This document shows positions 1-8,412 of a stretch of 33,245 bases of DNA, piece after piece. The notes beneath the pieces are model-generated. The model made no database searches, was not told where the DNA came from, and worked only from the letters and a program-made list of their open reading frames with translations. A program made the position numbers and the translations under genes. The first letter of the stretch is position 1; each line of letters starts with the position of its first letter. The stretch comes from Luteimonas salinisoli (GTDB lineage Bacteria > Pseudomonadota > Gammaproteobacteria > Xanthomonadales > Xanthomonadaceae), in the NCBI RefSeq assembly GCF_013425525.1, contig NZ_JACCKA010000063.1:1-33245 (forward strand), given 5' to 3'.

Positions 1-1667
1 GGCGCCAGCGGCAGCCGCCCGATCCGGCGCAGGACGCGCTGATGGCGCTGCCGGTGACGCTGCGCGCGCCGCGCGCCCTGCCGTTCGCGGCGCCGCACTT
101 CGTCGAGCGGGTGCTGGGCGAACGCAGCCTGCATCCGCAGCCCGGCGCCGAGCTGCGCACCACGCTCGACCTGCGCCTGCAGCGCCTGCTGGAGGCGCGC
201 GTGCGCAGCCATCTGGGGCGGATGCACCGCCGCGGCCTGCGCAACGCCAGCGCGATGCTGCTCGACACCCGCGACATGGGCGTGCGCGCGCTGGTCGGAT
301 CGGCCGATTATTTCGACGACGCCATCGCCGGGCAGGTCAACGGCACCGCCGCCAAGCGCTCGCCCGGCTCGACCCTGAAGCCCTTCCTCTACGGCCTCGC
401 CCTGGACCAGGGCGTGCTGCACCCGGCCACCGTGCTGCGCGACGTGCCGAGCGCCTTCGGGCCGTACACGCCGGAGAACTTCGACGGTCGCTTCCTCGGC
501 CCGGTGACCGCCGCCGACGCCCTGGTCCGCAGCCGCAACATCCCGGCGGTGGCGGTCGCCGCCCGGCTCCGGCAGCCCGGCTTCCACCAGTTCCTGCGCG
601 ACGCCGGCATCAGCCGCATGGCCAGCGAGCAGCACTACGGGCTGGCGCTGGTGCTCGGCGGCGGCGAGGTCACCATGGAGGAGCTGGCGCGGCTGTACGC
701 CATGCTCGGCAACGATGGCCTGCTGCGGCCGCTGCGCCGGCGCGAGGCCGATCCGGCCGCTGGCGGTACCGCGCTGCTCAGCGCCGAGGCGGCATTCATC
801 GTCCGCGACATGCTGCAGGGCGCGCCGCGTCCGGACATCGGCGCGGTCAGCGGCCTGCACGAGCTGCCCGTGGCGTGGAAGACCGGCACCTCGTGGGGGT
901 TCCGCGACGCCTGGAGCGCGGGCCTGGTCGGTCCCTATGTGCTGGTGGTCTGGGTCGGCAACTTCGACGGCTCGCCGAACCCGGCCCTGGTCGGCGTGGA
1001 TGCGGCCGCGCCGCTGTTCTTCTCCGTGGTCGACGCCCTGCGCGCGGCGGGCGCCGACCTGCGCCGGCCGCCGCCGCGCCGCCGGCTCGACGTCAAGCGG
1101 GTGGAGATCTGCCGCGCCAGCGGCGACCTGCCCAACGTGCACTGCCCGCAGCGCGGCCGGACCTGGTTCATTCCCGGCAAGTCGCCGATCCGGATCAGCA
1201 CCGTGCATCGCGCCGTCGCCGTCGATCGCGCCAGCGGGAAGCCGGTCTGCGGCCGGCCGTTCGACCCGGCGCACATGCGCCTGGAGGTGTACGAGTTCTG
1301 GCCGACCGACCTGGCGCGGGTGTTCGCCCAGGCCGGGATGCCGCGGCGTGCGCCGCCGGCCGGCGCCGACTGCGCCCAGGGCGCGGCCGACCTGGGCGCG
1401 TCGCCGCGGATCCAGTCGCCGCTGCGCGGCGCGAGCTACACCTTCCGGCTCTCGCGCCCGCAGCAGTCGGCGATCGAACTGTCGGCCAGCGTCGAGGCCG
1501 GGGTCCAGCGCGTGTTCTGGTTCGCCGGCGACGACTACATCGGGACCTCCGCGCCCGGGGAACCCGCCAGCTGGACCCCCGCCCAGGCCGGCCGCTACCG
1601 CCTCTCCGCCGTCGACGACCACGGCCGCGCCGACACCCGCGAGGTGGAGGTGACGGTGGCGCAGTGA
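1..1667 (+). CDS. pbpC: Penicillin-binding protein 1C, 3' part (5' end outside window)
   Basis: This is the C-terminal ~555 residues of a class A penicillin-binding protein of the PBP1C type, a peptidoglycan synthase of the inner membrane with its catalytic domains in the periplasm. The frame is open from base 3, so the ATG at 42 is internal and the glycosyltransferase domain lies upstream of the window. Transpeptidase motifs are intact: STLK with the catalytic Ser codon at 369-371, SRN near 532-540 and KTGTS at 879-893. The last ~90 residues look like the immunoglobulin-like C-terminal domain (BiPBP_C) that marks PBP1C and separates it from PBP1A and PBP1B. E. coli PbpC is about 770 residues, so roughly 70% of the protein is visible. 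In other genomes pbpC often follows an alpha-2-macroglobulin gene, which could lie upstream here; that is inference. Confidence 0.9.
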   Translation, partial: RQRQPPDPAQDALMALPVTLRAPRALPFAAPHFVERVLGERSLHPQPGAELRTTLDLRLQRLLEARVRSHLGRMHRRGLRNASAMLLDTRDMGVRALVGSADYFDDAIAGQVNGTAAKRSPGSTLKPFLYGLALDQGVLHPATVLRDVPSAFGPYTPENFDGRFLGPVTAADALVRSRNIPAVAVAARLRQPGFHQFLRDAGISRMASEQHYGLALVLGGGEVTMEELARLYAMLGNDGLLRPLRRREADPAAGGTALLSAEAAFIVRDMLQGAPRPDIGAVSGLHELPVAWKTGTSWGFRDAWSAGLVGPYVLVVWVGNFDGSPNPALVGVDAAAPLFFSVVDALRAAGADLRRPPPRRRLDVKRVEICRASGDLPNVHCPQRGRTWFIPGKSPIRISTVHRAVAVDRASGKPVCGRPFDPAHMRLEVYEFWPTDLARVFAQAGMPRRAPPAGADCAQGAADLGASPRIQSPLRGASYTFRLSRPQQSAIELSASVEAGVQRVFWFAGDDYIGTSAPGEPASWTPAQAGRYRLSAVDDHGRADTREVEVTVAQ

Positions 1668-1692
1668 AGCGGGGCCCGCACCGCCGGCGCCG

Positions 1693-2661
1693 CTACCGTT
1701 CCGAGTGCCCGCCCGCGGAGTAGTCGCCGCGCACGAACAGGTCCGGCCTGATCAGTTCGACGAACGCCCGCGCCTGCGGCGACAGGTACTTGCCCTTGCG
1801 CACCACCACCCCGTAGCTGCGCTGCGGGAACCACTCGGCCAGCGAGCGTGCGGCCAGCTGCCCGCGATCGGCCTCGGTGAGGCAGATCGCCGTGACGATG
1901 CTGATCCCCATGCCCATCGCCACGTAGCGCTTGATCACTTCCCAGCCGCCGACCTCGAAGGCGACGGTGTAGGGCACCCGGTGCTGGTGGAACACCATGT
2001 CGACCAGGCGGTACGTGGTCAGCCGCCGCGGCGGCAGGATCAGCCCGTAGGGCGAGAGGTCCTCCAGCTTCAGCGCGCGCTTGCGCGCCAGCGGGTGGCC
2101 GGGCGGGACGATCAGCATCGGGTCGAAGCGGTAGATCGGCGCGTAGTCGAGATCGGCGGGCACGTCGAGCATCGACCCCACCGCCAGGTCGGCCGCGTCC
2201 GAGCGCAGCAGATCGAGGCCGCCGGCGCCGGTGACGTTGTGCAGGCTCAGGTGCACCCCGGGCTGGGCCTGGCGGAAGGTCTCGATGATCGGCGGCAGCA
2301 GGTGCAGGATCGTCGAGGTGCCGGCGGCGATGTTCAGCTCGCCGGCGTCCAGCCCGCGCAGCTGCTGCTGGAAGGCGCCGTGCAGGCCGTCGATGCCCTC
2401 GACCAGCGGGCGCGCCAGCTCGTACAGGGCTTCGCCCTCGCGGGTGGGGACGAGGCGGCGCCCGCTGCGCTCGAACAGGCGCACGCCGAGGTCCCGCTCC
2501 AGCGCCTGCAGTTGCAGGGTGATGGCCGGCTGGCTGACGAACAGCGTCTCGGCAGCCCGCGAGACGGAGCCCAGGCGCGCGGTCTGGCAGAACGCCCGGA
2601 GCGGCTTCAGGCGGTCCCCCTTGTAGGCGAACCGTGGCGTCCTGGCGGGCGTTTTGGCCAT
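1693..2661 (-). CDS. LysR-type transcriptional regulator divergent from aceBA
   Basis: A 322-residue LysR-type regulator. The N-terminal winged helix-turn-helix begins about residue 20 (LRAFCQTARLGSVSRAAE, then SQPAITLQLQALE), followed by a two-lobed inducer-binding domain to the end. The ATG at 2661 is chosen. A longer reading from a TTG at 2718 would run through the operator and promoter region. The gene is transcribed away from aceB, and the 112-bp gap carries a near-perfect T-N11-A palindrome, the usual binding site of this family. I infer that it autoregulates and controls the glyoxylate-shunt genes. The effector is unknown. The gene lies tail-to-tail with pbpC, 25 bp from its stop codon. 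Confidence 0.9.
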   Translation of the reverse strand: MAKTPARTPRFAYKGDRLKPLRAFCQTARLGSVSRAAETLFVSQPAITLQLQALERDLGVRLFERSGRRLVPTREGEALYELARPLVEGIDGLHGAFQQQLRGLDAGELNIAAGTSTILHLLPPIIETFRQAQPGVHLSLHNVTGAGGLDLLRSDAADLAVGSMLDVPADLDYAPIYRFDPMLIVPPGHPLARKRALKLEDLSPYGLILPPRRLTTYRLVDMVFHQHRVPYTVAFEVGGWEVIKRYVAMGMGISIVTAICLTEADRGQLAARSLAEWFPQRSYGVVVRKGKYLSPQARAFVELIRPDLFVRGDYSAGGHSER

Positions 2662-2674
2662 GGTTTCAAGATGT

Positions 2675-2689
2675 ATTAGTTGAACTAAT
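2675..2689. promoter_or_regulatory. Putative LysR operator (T-N11-A palindrome)
   Basis: ATTAGTTGAACTAAT is an inverted repeat with 7-bp arms around one central base. It contains TTA-N7-TAA, which fits the T-N11-A rule for LysR boxes. It lies 14 bp upstream of the LysR start codon and about 43-57 bp upstream of the predicted aceB transcription start. That position suits autorepression of the regulator and activation of aceB. It is AT-rich against a GC-rich background. Confidence 0.7.
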
Positions 2690-2697
2690 GATATGCA

Positions 2698-2725
2698 TTG
2701 AGAAAACTGTGTTGTCAAATACAGT
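2698..2725 (+). promoter_or_regulatory. Predicted sigma70 promoter of aceBA
   Basis: TTGAGA at 2698-2703 (5 of 6 to the -35 consensus) and TACAGT at 2720-2725 (4 of 6 to the -10) are separated by 16 bp. Transcription would start near 2732, leaving a leader of about 40 nt before aceB. A second weak inverted repeat, ACTGT-N10-ACAGT at 2706-2725, overlaps the promoter and could be a further regulator contact. Confidence 0.45.
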
Positions 2726-2773
2726 ACCCGGGCGGATGGTCATCCTGCAGCGCAACATTCGCAGGAGACCACG

Positions 2774-4417
2774 ATGTCCGCCGTACTCAAGGAACTGGCC
2801 GCCCCGGGCGGTCTCGTCTTCACCGCCGAGGCGCCCTCCGACCTGCTGGGCCCGTCCGTGCAGGACCTGCTCATCGATCTGCACCGGCGCTACGAGCCGC
2901 GGCGGCGCGCGCGGCTCGCCGCGCGGCGGCGGCGCCAGGCCCGTTTCGATGCCGGCGAGGTGCCGGACTTCCGCGCCGACACCCGCGCGCTCCGCGAGGC
3001 CGACTGGCGCGTCGCCGGGTTGCCGGCGGCGCTGCGCGACCGGCGCGTCGAGATCACCGGCCCGGTCGACCCGAAGATGGTCATCAACGCGCTCAATTCC
3101 GGCGCCAGCTGCTTCATGGCCGACTTCGAGGATTCCACGGCGCCGACCTGGGACAACCTGCTGACCGGCCAGCGCGCGCTGCGCGAGGCGGTCGCCGGGA
3201 CCCTGGAGTTCATCAGCGCGACGGGCAAGCGCTACGCGCTGCGGCCCTGCGCCGAACAGGCGGTGCTGCTGGTGCGCCCGCGCGGCTGGCATCTGGACGA
3301 AAAGCACGTCCAGGTCGATGGCGAGCCGATGTCGGCGGCGCTGTTCGACGCCGCCGTGTTCGTCTTCCACAACGCCGACGCGCTGGCGGCCCGCGACCGC
3401 GGGCCCTACCTGTACCTGCCCAAGCTCGAGTCGATGGAGGAGGCGCAGCTGTGGCAGGACGCGCTGTCGCACATCGAGGCCGCGATGGGCCTGGCCCACG
3501 GCCAGATCCGGGTGACGGTGCTGATCGAGACGCTGCCGGCGGCGTTCGAGATGGACGAGATCCTCTACGTGCTGCGCGACCGCATCGCCGGGCTCAACTG
3601 CGGGCGCTGGGACTACATCTTCTCCTTCATCAAGACCTTCCGTCGCCACCGCGAGCGGGTGTTGCCCGAACGCGGCCAGGTGACCATGACCCAGCCGTTC
3701 CTGAAGGCGTACTCCGAACTGCTGATCCAGACCTGCCATCGCCGCGGCGCGCACGCGATGGGCGGGATGGCGGCGCAGATCCCGATCGCCGGCGACGAGG
3801 CCGCCAATGCCCGGGCGCTGGCGCGGGTGCGGGCCGACAAGCTGCGCGAGGTGACCGCCGGCCACGACGGCACCTGGGTGGCGCACCCGGCGCTGATCCC
3901 GCTGGCGCGCGAGGTGTTCGACGAGCGCATGCCCATGCCGCACCAGCACCACGTCGGCCGCGAGGACGTGCTGGTGGTGCGCGAGGACCTGGTGCAGGCG
4001 CCGCTGGGCACCATCACCCGCGCCGGTTTCGAAGGCAACGTCGAGGTCTGCGTGCGCTATCTCGCGGCCTGGCTCGACGGCAACGGCTGCGTGCCGATCC
4101 ACTGGCTGATGGAGGACGCCGCGACCGCCGAGATCGCCCGCGCCCAGCTGTGGCAGTGGCTGCACCATGCCGATGCCGAGCACGGCGGGCCGCGTCGCGA
4201 CGGACCGGCTCGCGACGGTGTGTCCCTGGACGACGGCACCGCTGTGGACTGGGTGCTGTTCGAAGCGGCCCTGCTCAATCTGCCCTCGCGCCTGGCCGGC
4301 GAGGCGATCCCCGGCGCGGCGCGGGTGCCCGAGGCGATCGCGCTGCTGGAGTCGCTGACCCGGGACGACACCCTCGCCGACTTCCTGACCCTGCCCGCCT
4401 ACCAGCGGCTCGACTGA
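2774..4417 (+). CDS. aceB: Malate synthase A
   Basis: Malate synthase condenses glyoxylate with acetyl-CoA to malate, the second enzyme of the cytosolic glyoxylate shunt. The 547 residues match the ~530-residue A isoform rather than the ~720-residue G isoform. Visible family segments are the [16 protein letters not shown] block near residue 100, RPRGWHL near residue 170, the signature [11 protein letters not shown] near residue 275, and the C-terminal [15 protein letters not shown] segment that carries the catalytic Asp. The usual His just before GLNCG is Arg here, a small departure. The ATG at 2774 follows AGGAG at 2763-2767. aceA follows 46 bp downstream, so the two are very probably one operon under the divergent LysR gene. 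Confidence 0.96.
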   Translation: MSAVLKELAAPGGLVFTAEAPSDLLGPSVQDLLIDLHRRYEPRRRARLAARRRRQARFDAGEVPDFRADTRALREADWRVAGLPAALRDRRVEITGPVDPKMVINALNSGASCFMADFEDSTAPTWDNLLTGQRALREAVAGTLEFISATGKRYALRPCAEQAVLLVRPRGWHLDEKHVQVDGEPMSAALFDAAVFVFHNADALAARDRGPYLYLPKLESMEEAQLWQDALSHIEAAMGLAHGQIRVTVLIETLPAAFEMDEILYVLRDRIAGLNCGRWDYIFSFIKTFRRHRERVLPERGQVTMTQPFLKAYSELLIQTCHRRGAHAMGGMAAQIPIAGDEAANARALARVRADKLREVTAGHDGTWVAHPALIPLAREVFDERMPMPHQHHVGREDVLVVREDLVQAPLGTITRAGFEGNVEVCVRYLAAWLDGNGCVPIHWLMEDAATAEIARAQLWQWLHHADAEHGGPRRDGPARDGVSLDDGTAVDWVLFEAALLNLPSRLAGEAIPGAARVPEAIALLESLTRDDTLADFLTLPAYQRLD

Positions 4418-4463
4418 GCGCGCCGCGCCGTCGCCCCGCCCGCCATCCAACGAGGACCCGAAG

Positions 4464-5756
4464 ATGAGCCAGAACCTGCGTACCGCCGAAGACATCGCTG
4501 CCGACTGGGCCGACAACCCGCGCTGGACCGGCATCACTCGTCCGTACTCCGCCGAGGACGTGGTGCGCCTGCGCGGCACCGTGGCGATCGAGCACTCGCT
4601 GGCCAGGCTGGGCGCCGACAAGCTGTGGCGCAGCCTGCAGACCGAGGATTTCGTCAACGCGCTCGGCGCGCTCACCGGCAACCAGGCCATGCAGCAGGTC
4701 AAGGCCGGGCTGAAGGCCATCTACCTGTCGGGCTGGCAGGTGGCCGCCGACGCCAACATCGCCGGCGAGATGTACCCGGACCAGTCGCTGTATCCGGCCA
4801 ACTCGGTGCCGCAGGTGGTCAAGCGGATCAACAACACCCTGCTGCGGGCCGACCAGCTGCACCATGCCGAGGGCGACGACAGCATCGACTTCCTGCAGCC
4901 CATCGTGGCCGACGCCGAGGCCGGGTTCGGCGGCGTGCTCAATGCGTTCGAATTGATGAAGGGCATGATCGAGGCCGGCGCGGCGGGGGTGCATTTCGAG
5001 GACCAGCTGGCCTCGGTGAAGAAGTGCGGCCACATGGGCGGCAAGGTGCTGGTGCCCAGCCGCGAGGCCGTGGACAAGCTGGTCGCGGCGCGGCTGGCCG
5101 CCGACGTCTGTGGCGTGCCGACGATCCTGATCGCCCGCACCGACGCCGAGGCCGCAGACCTGCTGACCGCCGACATCGACGACAACGACCGCCCGTTCTG
5201 CACCGGCGAGCGCACCGCCGAGGGCTTCTACAAGACCCGCAAGGGCCTGAACCAGGCGATCAGCCGCGGCCTGGCGTACGCGCCATACGCCGACCTGATC
5301 TGGTGCGAAACCGGCAAGCCGGATCTCGAGTTCGCGCGCCGCTTCGCCGAGGCCATCCATGCGAAGTTCCCCGGCAAGCTGCTGGCCTACAACTGTTCGC
5401 CCAGCTTCAACTGGAAGCAGAACCTGGACGACGCCACCATCGCCAGCTTCCAGAAGGAAATCGCCGCCTATGGATATCGGTTCCAGTTCATCACCCTGGC
5501 CGGGTTCCATGCGCTCAACTACTCCATGTTCAATCTCGCCCATGGCTACGCGCGTCGGCAGATGAGCGCCTTCGTCGAACTGCAGGAGGCGGAATTCGCC
5601 GCCGCCGAACGCGGCTTCACCGCGGTGCGCCACCAGCGCGAGGTCGGCACCGGCTATTTCGATTCGGTGACGCAGACGATCCAGCGCGGCCAGTCCTCGA
5701 CCACCGCGCTGAGCGGCTCGACCGAGGAGGAGCAGTTCCAGACCCGGGCGGCGTGA
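4464..5756 (+). CDS. aceA: Isocitrate lyase
   Basis: Isocitrate lyase cleaves isocitrate to glyoxylate and succinate, the branch-point reaction of the glyoxylate shunt. The 430 residues agree with the short proteobacterial form (434 in E. coli). The active-site loop KKCGHM is present with catalytic Cys188, together with the [14 protein letters not shown] block that follows it and the C-terminal [10 protein letters not shown] segment. GAGGA at 4452-4456 precedes the ATG. The gene is second in the aceBA operon. No isocitrate dehydrogenase kinase (aceK) follows; instead the operon runs into a REP repeat cluster that probably ends or stabilises the transcript. Confidence 0.97.
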   Translation: MSQNLRTAEDIAADWADNPRWTGITRPYSAEDVVRLRGTVAIEHSLARLGADKLWRSLQTEDFVNALGALTGNQAMQQVKAGLKAIYLSGWQVAADANIAGEMYPDQSLYPANSVPQVVKRINNTLLRADQLHHAEGDDSIDFLQPIVADAEAGFGGVLNAFELMKGMIEAGAAGVHFEDQLASVKKCGHMGGKVLVPSREAVDKLVAARLAADVCGVPTILIARTDAEAADLLTADIDDNDRPFCTGERTAEGFYKTRKGLNQAISRGLAYAPYADLIWCETGKPDLEFARRFAEAIHAKFPGKLLAYNCSPSFNWKQNLDDATIASFQKEIAAYGYRFQFITLAGFHALNYSMFNLAHGYARRQMSAFVELQEAEFAAAERGFTAVRHQREVGTGYFDSVTQTIQRGQSSTTALSGSTEEEQFQTRAA

Positions 5757-5790
5757 GTTCCGCGCTGCTTCGGGCGCGGCAGTCGAGAGC

Positions 5791-5812
5791 AGCGGAGCAA
5801 GCTCCGCTCTAC
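5791..5812 (-). repeat. REP half-element (single hairpin)
   Basis: Read on the minus strand this is GTAG followed by AGCGGAGC, TT, GCTCCGCT: an 8-bp perfect stem with a TT loop behind a GTAG head. It is the right half of the dimers downstream; the left half is missing from this copy. Confidence 0.8.
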
Positions 5813-5851
5813 GGCGATGCCCTGGCCCGCCGCGAAAACCGCCCCGCCCCC

Positions 5852-5918
5852 GTAGAGCCGAGCTTGCTCGGCTGCGCGGCCTCCGGAGCCGAGAGCAGCG
5901 GAGCAAGCTCCGCTCTAC
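5852..5918. repeat. REP inverted dimer, copy 1
   Basis: Two GTAG-headed hairpins point toward each other. The left one (5852-5873) has stem AGCCGAGC/GCTCGGCT on the plus strand and the right one (5897-5918) has stem AGCGGAGC/GCTCCGCT on the minus strand. The 23-bp spacer is centred on CTCCGGAG. The layout matches the Stenotrophomonas GTAG REP family, which is mobilised in trans by REP-associated tyrosine transposases. No such transposase gene is in this window. Confidence 0.85.
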
Positions 5919-5958
5919 GGCGATGCCCTGGCCCGCCGCGAAAACCGTCCCGACCCCG

Positions 5959-6025
5959 GTAGAGCCGAGCTTGCTCGGCTGCGCGGCCTCCGGAGCCGAG
6001 AGCAGCGGAGCAAGCTCCGCTCTAC
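5959..6025. repeat. REP inverted dimer, copy 2
   Basis: Identical in layout to the dimer 107 bp upstream: hairpins at 5959-5980 and 6004-6025 with the same CTCCGGAG-centred spacer. The GTAG heads lie at the outer ends on opposite strands. Confidence 0.85.
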
Positions 6026-6048
6026 GGCGATGCCCTGGCCCGCCGCGG

Positions 6049-6069
6049 AAAACCGCCGACGTTCGGCGG
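6049..6069 (-). terminator. Rho-independent terminator of the first S9 peptidase gene
   Basis: Read on the minus strand, CCGCCGA-ACG-TCGGCGG makes a perfect 7-bp stem with a 3-nt loop, followed directly by TTTT. It starts 12 nt after the peptidase stop codon. It is the only hairpin in the window that I found followed by a clear T-run. Confidence 0.7.
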
Positions 6070-6081
6070 CGACGTCGACGC

Positions 6082-8175
6082 CTATTTGCGGATCTGGGGC
6101 TGGTGCGCTTCCAGCGCCTCGGCCAGGCCGGGCACACTGTCCGCACCAGCCGGCACGCCGATGCTCGAGCCGGCGAAATCCTCGCCGATCGGCTGCGCCC
6201 GGCCGCCCAGGCAGGTCGAGAGGAAGCCTTCGGCCACGGCGTTGAAGGCCTTGCTGTTCTCCGGGCGCGCGAAGCCATGGCCTTCGTCCGGGAACAGCAC
6301 GTAGGTGACCGGGATGTCCTTCTCCTGCATCGCCGCGACGATCTGGTCGCTTTCGGCCTGGACCACGCGCGGATCGTTGGCGCCCTGGCCGATCAGCAGC
6401 GGCCGGCTGATCCGGTCGACGTGGGTGATCGGCGAGCGATCGAGCAGCAGTTGCCGCCCCTCCTCGGTGCGCGGATCGCCCACGCGCTTGTACCACTGCT
6501 CCATGAAGCTGGCCCAATACGCCGGGAAGGTCTCGAAGAGCGTGATCAGGTTCGAGGGGCCGACGATGTCGACGCCACACTTGAATGCCTCGGGGGTGAA
6601 GGTCATGCCCACCAGGGTGGCGTAGCCCCCGTAGCTGCCGCCCATGATCGCCACCTGGTCCTCGGTGGTGACGCCCTGCTGCACCGCCCACTGCACGGCG
6701 TCCATCAGGTCGTCGTGCATCTTGCCGGCCCACTCGTGGTTGGAACGGTTGACGAAGTCCTTGCCGAAGCCGGTGGAGCCGCGGTAGTTCACCTGCAGCA
6801 CAGCGTAGCCGCGATTGGCCAGCCATTGCGGCCAGGCGCTGTAGCCGTAGCTGTCGCGCGCCCACGGCCCGCCGTGCACGAACAGCACCATCGGCACGGC
6901 GGCGTCGGGCTTGCCGTCGGCATCCGGGTCGGCGTGCGTCGGCAGAGTCAGGTAGCTCACCAGGTCGAGGCCGTCGCGCGAGACGATCTCCTGCGGCCAC
7001 TGCGGCACCAGCGGCTGGCCGTCGAGGGCCGGGCGCGAGGAAAACAGTTCGGTCAGTTCGCCGCCGCCGTCGCCGCGGTCGTAGCGGTAGTAGACGGCGG
7101 GCCGCTCGGCCGCCGAGTAGGTGACGATCCAGGTGCGATCGTCCTGGGTACGCGCGCTCACCGAAGCCACGCCGGGGCCGATCGCCTCGAGCCTGTCGAG
7201 GTCCGCGGCGACCGCCTCGTCGATGGCGGTCCACTCCTCGCGCAGATAGTTGGACGATGCCGCCTGCACCTCGCCGGTCACCGGATCGCTGAGCGCGTTG
7301 TTGACGTCGGCGCGCGGGTTCTCGAACACCACGGTCTTCTCGCCGGATTCCATGTCGACCGCCACCAGCGCGGTGGTGTTGCGCTCGCGCGATTCCAGCA
7401 GGTAAGCGGTGTCGCCGTCGGTGGTGAAGCCGACGTAGCTGGTGCTGAGGAAATCGTCGAAGGGGATCTCCTCGGCAAGCTCCCAGCCGCCGTCGCCATC
7501 CGGCCGCAGCACGTCCTGGCCGCCGTCCTCGCGCGCGCGCATCGCCAGCCGCACCTGGAAATCCGCATCCGCGAGATAGCCGGCGAACTGCCCGGTGTTC
7601 TGCTCCACCAGGGTGCGCTCGCCGCTCGCCAGGTCGACCCGGTACAGATCGTGCCATTGCGGGTCGCGGTCGTTCATCGACACCAGCACCGAGTCCGGGT
7701 GCAGGTGGCTGACCTTGCTGACGAAGGCGCGGGTGTTCTCGAACGGGCTCAGGTCGCGGCTCTCGCCGCTGTCCAGGTCGACCGCGTACAGATGGAAGTT
7801 CTCGTCGCCGCCGGAATCGCGCAGGTACAGCAGCGTGTCCGGCTGGTGCGCCCAGAAATACTGGCGGATGCCGCGGGCGTCGTCGCGGGTGACCGCGCGC
7901 GCCGCATCGACGTCGTCGGCCGGCGCCACCCACACGTTGAGCACCCCTTCGACCGGGGCGATCCAGCTCAGGTACCTGCCGTCCGGGCTGATCTGCACGC
8001 TGGCGCGCTCGGGGTTGCCGAACAGCGCGTCGCGGGGGATCAGGGCGACGTCCTCGATCGAGGTGGGCGCGGCGGGCTTGGCGACGGCGTCGTCCTGCGC
8101 AGCGTCGTCCTGGCGGCCGCCGCAGGCGGCGAGGGCGAGCGCCAGGCTCGAGGCGAGGATCAGGCGGCATGACAT
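6082..8175 (-). CDS. S9 family prolyl oligopeptidase-like lipoprotein (paralogue 1)
   Basis: A 697-residue exported serine peptidase of the prolyl oligopeptidase clan. The N-terminus is a lipoprotein signal with lipobox LAAC (Cys at residue 18) followed by GG, so it is probably anchored to the outer membrane facing the periplasm. Residues ~40-400 form a beta-propeller (repeated short strands such as LYAVDLDSGE and LYRVDLASGE). The C-terminal ~270 residues are an alpha/beta hydrolase with HGGPW near the oxyanion hole and the triad Ser514 (GGSYGG), Asp601 (GANDPR) and His633 (DEGHGF). The substrate is probably short peptides, by family. The ATG follows a GGGGAA-like site. A homologous gene lies directly upstream on the same strand, and a strong terminator follows the stop. 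The triad is intact, so it should be active. Confidence 0.93.
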   Translation of the reverse strand: MSCRLILASSLALALAACGGRQDDAAQDDAVAKPAAPTSIEDVALIPRDALFGNPERASVQISPDGRYLSWIAPVEGVLNVWVAPADDVDAARAVTRDDARGIRQYFWAHQPDTLLYLRDSGGDENFHLYAVDLDSGESRDLSPFENTRAFVSKVSHLHPDSVLVSMNDRDPQWHDLYRVDLASGERTLVEQNTGQFAGYLADADFQVRLAMRAREDGGQDVLRPDGDGGWELAEEIPFDDFLSTSYVGFTTDGDTAYLLESRERNTTALVAVDMESGEKTVVFENPRADVNNALSDPVTGEVQAASSNYLREEWTAIDEAVAADLDRLEAIGPGVASVSARTQDDRTWIVTYSAAERPAVYYRYDRGDGGGELTELFSSRPALDGQPLVPQWPQEIVSRDGLDLVSYLTLPTHADPDADGKPDAAVPMVLFVHGGPWARDSYGYSAWPQWLANRGYAVLQVNYRGSTGFGKDFVNRSNHEWAGKMHDDLMDAVQWAVQQGVTTEDQVAIMGGSYGGYATLVGMTFTPEAFKCGVDIVGPSNLITLFETFPAYWASFMEQWYKRVGDPRTEEGRQLLLDRSPITHVDRISRPLLIGQGANDPRVVQAESDQIVAAMQEKDIPVTYVLFPDEGHGFARPENSKAFNAVAEGFLSTCLGGRAQPIGEDFAGSSIGVPAGADSVPGLAEALEAHQPQIRK

Positions 8176-8245
8176 GGCGGTTCCCCAGGAAGACCGGATT
8201 CGGTAGCGCCAAGCTAGCGCCGCGCCGCGCGCGGTGCGTTTGCAA

Positions 8246-8273
8246 GGCGTTAAATCGCGCAGTGACTGATGGC
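8246..8273 (-). promoter_or_regulatory. Upstream motif shared by the two S9 peptidase genes (copy 1)
   Basis: Read on the minus strand, GCCATCAGTCA (8263-8273) and TTTAACGCC (8246-8254) lie 71-98 bp upstream of the start codon of paralogue 1. The same two blocks, in the same order and nearly the same spacing, lie upstream of paralogue 2, along with a nearby GGCGCTACCG. They probably mark the promoter carried along in the duplication. Confidence 0.5.
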
Positions 8274-8287
8274 AGGGGTGCCCGGGC

Positions 8288-8354
8288 GTAGAGCCGAGCT
8301 TGCTCGGCTGCGTGGGCTCCGGAGCCGGGAGCAGCGGAGCGAGCTCCGCTCTAC
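8288..8354. repeat. REP inverted dimer, copy 3
   Basis: Same layout as the copies near 5900: GTAG hairpins at 8288-8309 (plus) and 8333-8354 (minus). The centre GGCTCCGGAGCC is a perfect palindrome here. The right arm differs by one base (AGCGGAGC-GA-GCTCCGCT). It sits 58 bp past the stop codon of paralogue 2 and upstream of paralogue 1, so it may end or trim the upstream transcript. It is a single copy with no tandem amplification. Confidence 0.85.
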
Positions 8355-8412
8355 GGGGTGCCGTTCCCCAGGCCGTGGGGCGAAGGGGCGTTGCCTTCGG
8401 TGCTTGTGCCGC

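Larger units (their letters stand above)
5786..6052. repeat. Tandem array of GTAG-type REP dimers, ~107-bp unit, about 2.5 copies
   Basis: The 325-bp gap between aceA and the convergent S9 peptidase gene is filled by an almost exact tandem repeat of about 106-107 bp. Each full unit has a 67-bp inverted REP dimer followed by a ~40-bp GC-rich linker containing the stretch GATGCCCTGGCCCGCCGCG and an AAAA tract. The first unit has only the second half-palindrome (5791-5812). The second and third dimers are complete. The linker resembles the far side of the terminator at 6049-6069, suggesting the amplification began beside that terminator. Confidence 0.85.

Noticed and set aside
42..44. ATG at 42 as the start of pbpC
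   Set aside because: The frame is open to the window edge and codes PBP-like sequence upstream, so this is an internal Met.
2662..2718. Longer LysR protein starting at TTG 2718
   Set aside because: It would code through the palindrome and promoter, and the extra residues are not LysR-like.
5786..6025. Regularly spaced repeats as a CRISPR array
   Set aside because: The ~107-bp period, near-identical 'spacers' and GTAG-headed inverted hairpins fit REP dimers. There are no cas genes.
4275..6278. Long minus-strand frame over aceA and the REP array, and similar long frames at 5915-8245 and 8269-10542
   Set aside because: They are shadows of aceA and the S9 genes. They run through the REP hairpins and terminator, and their translations are low-complexity.
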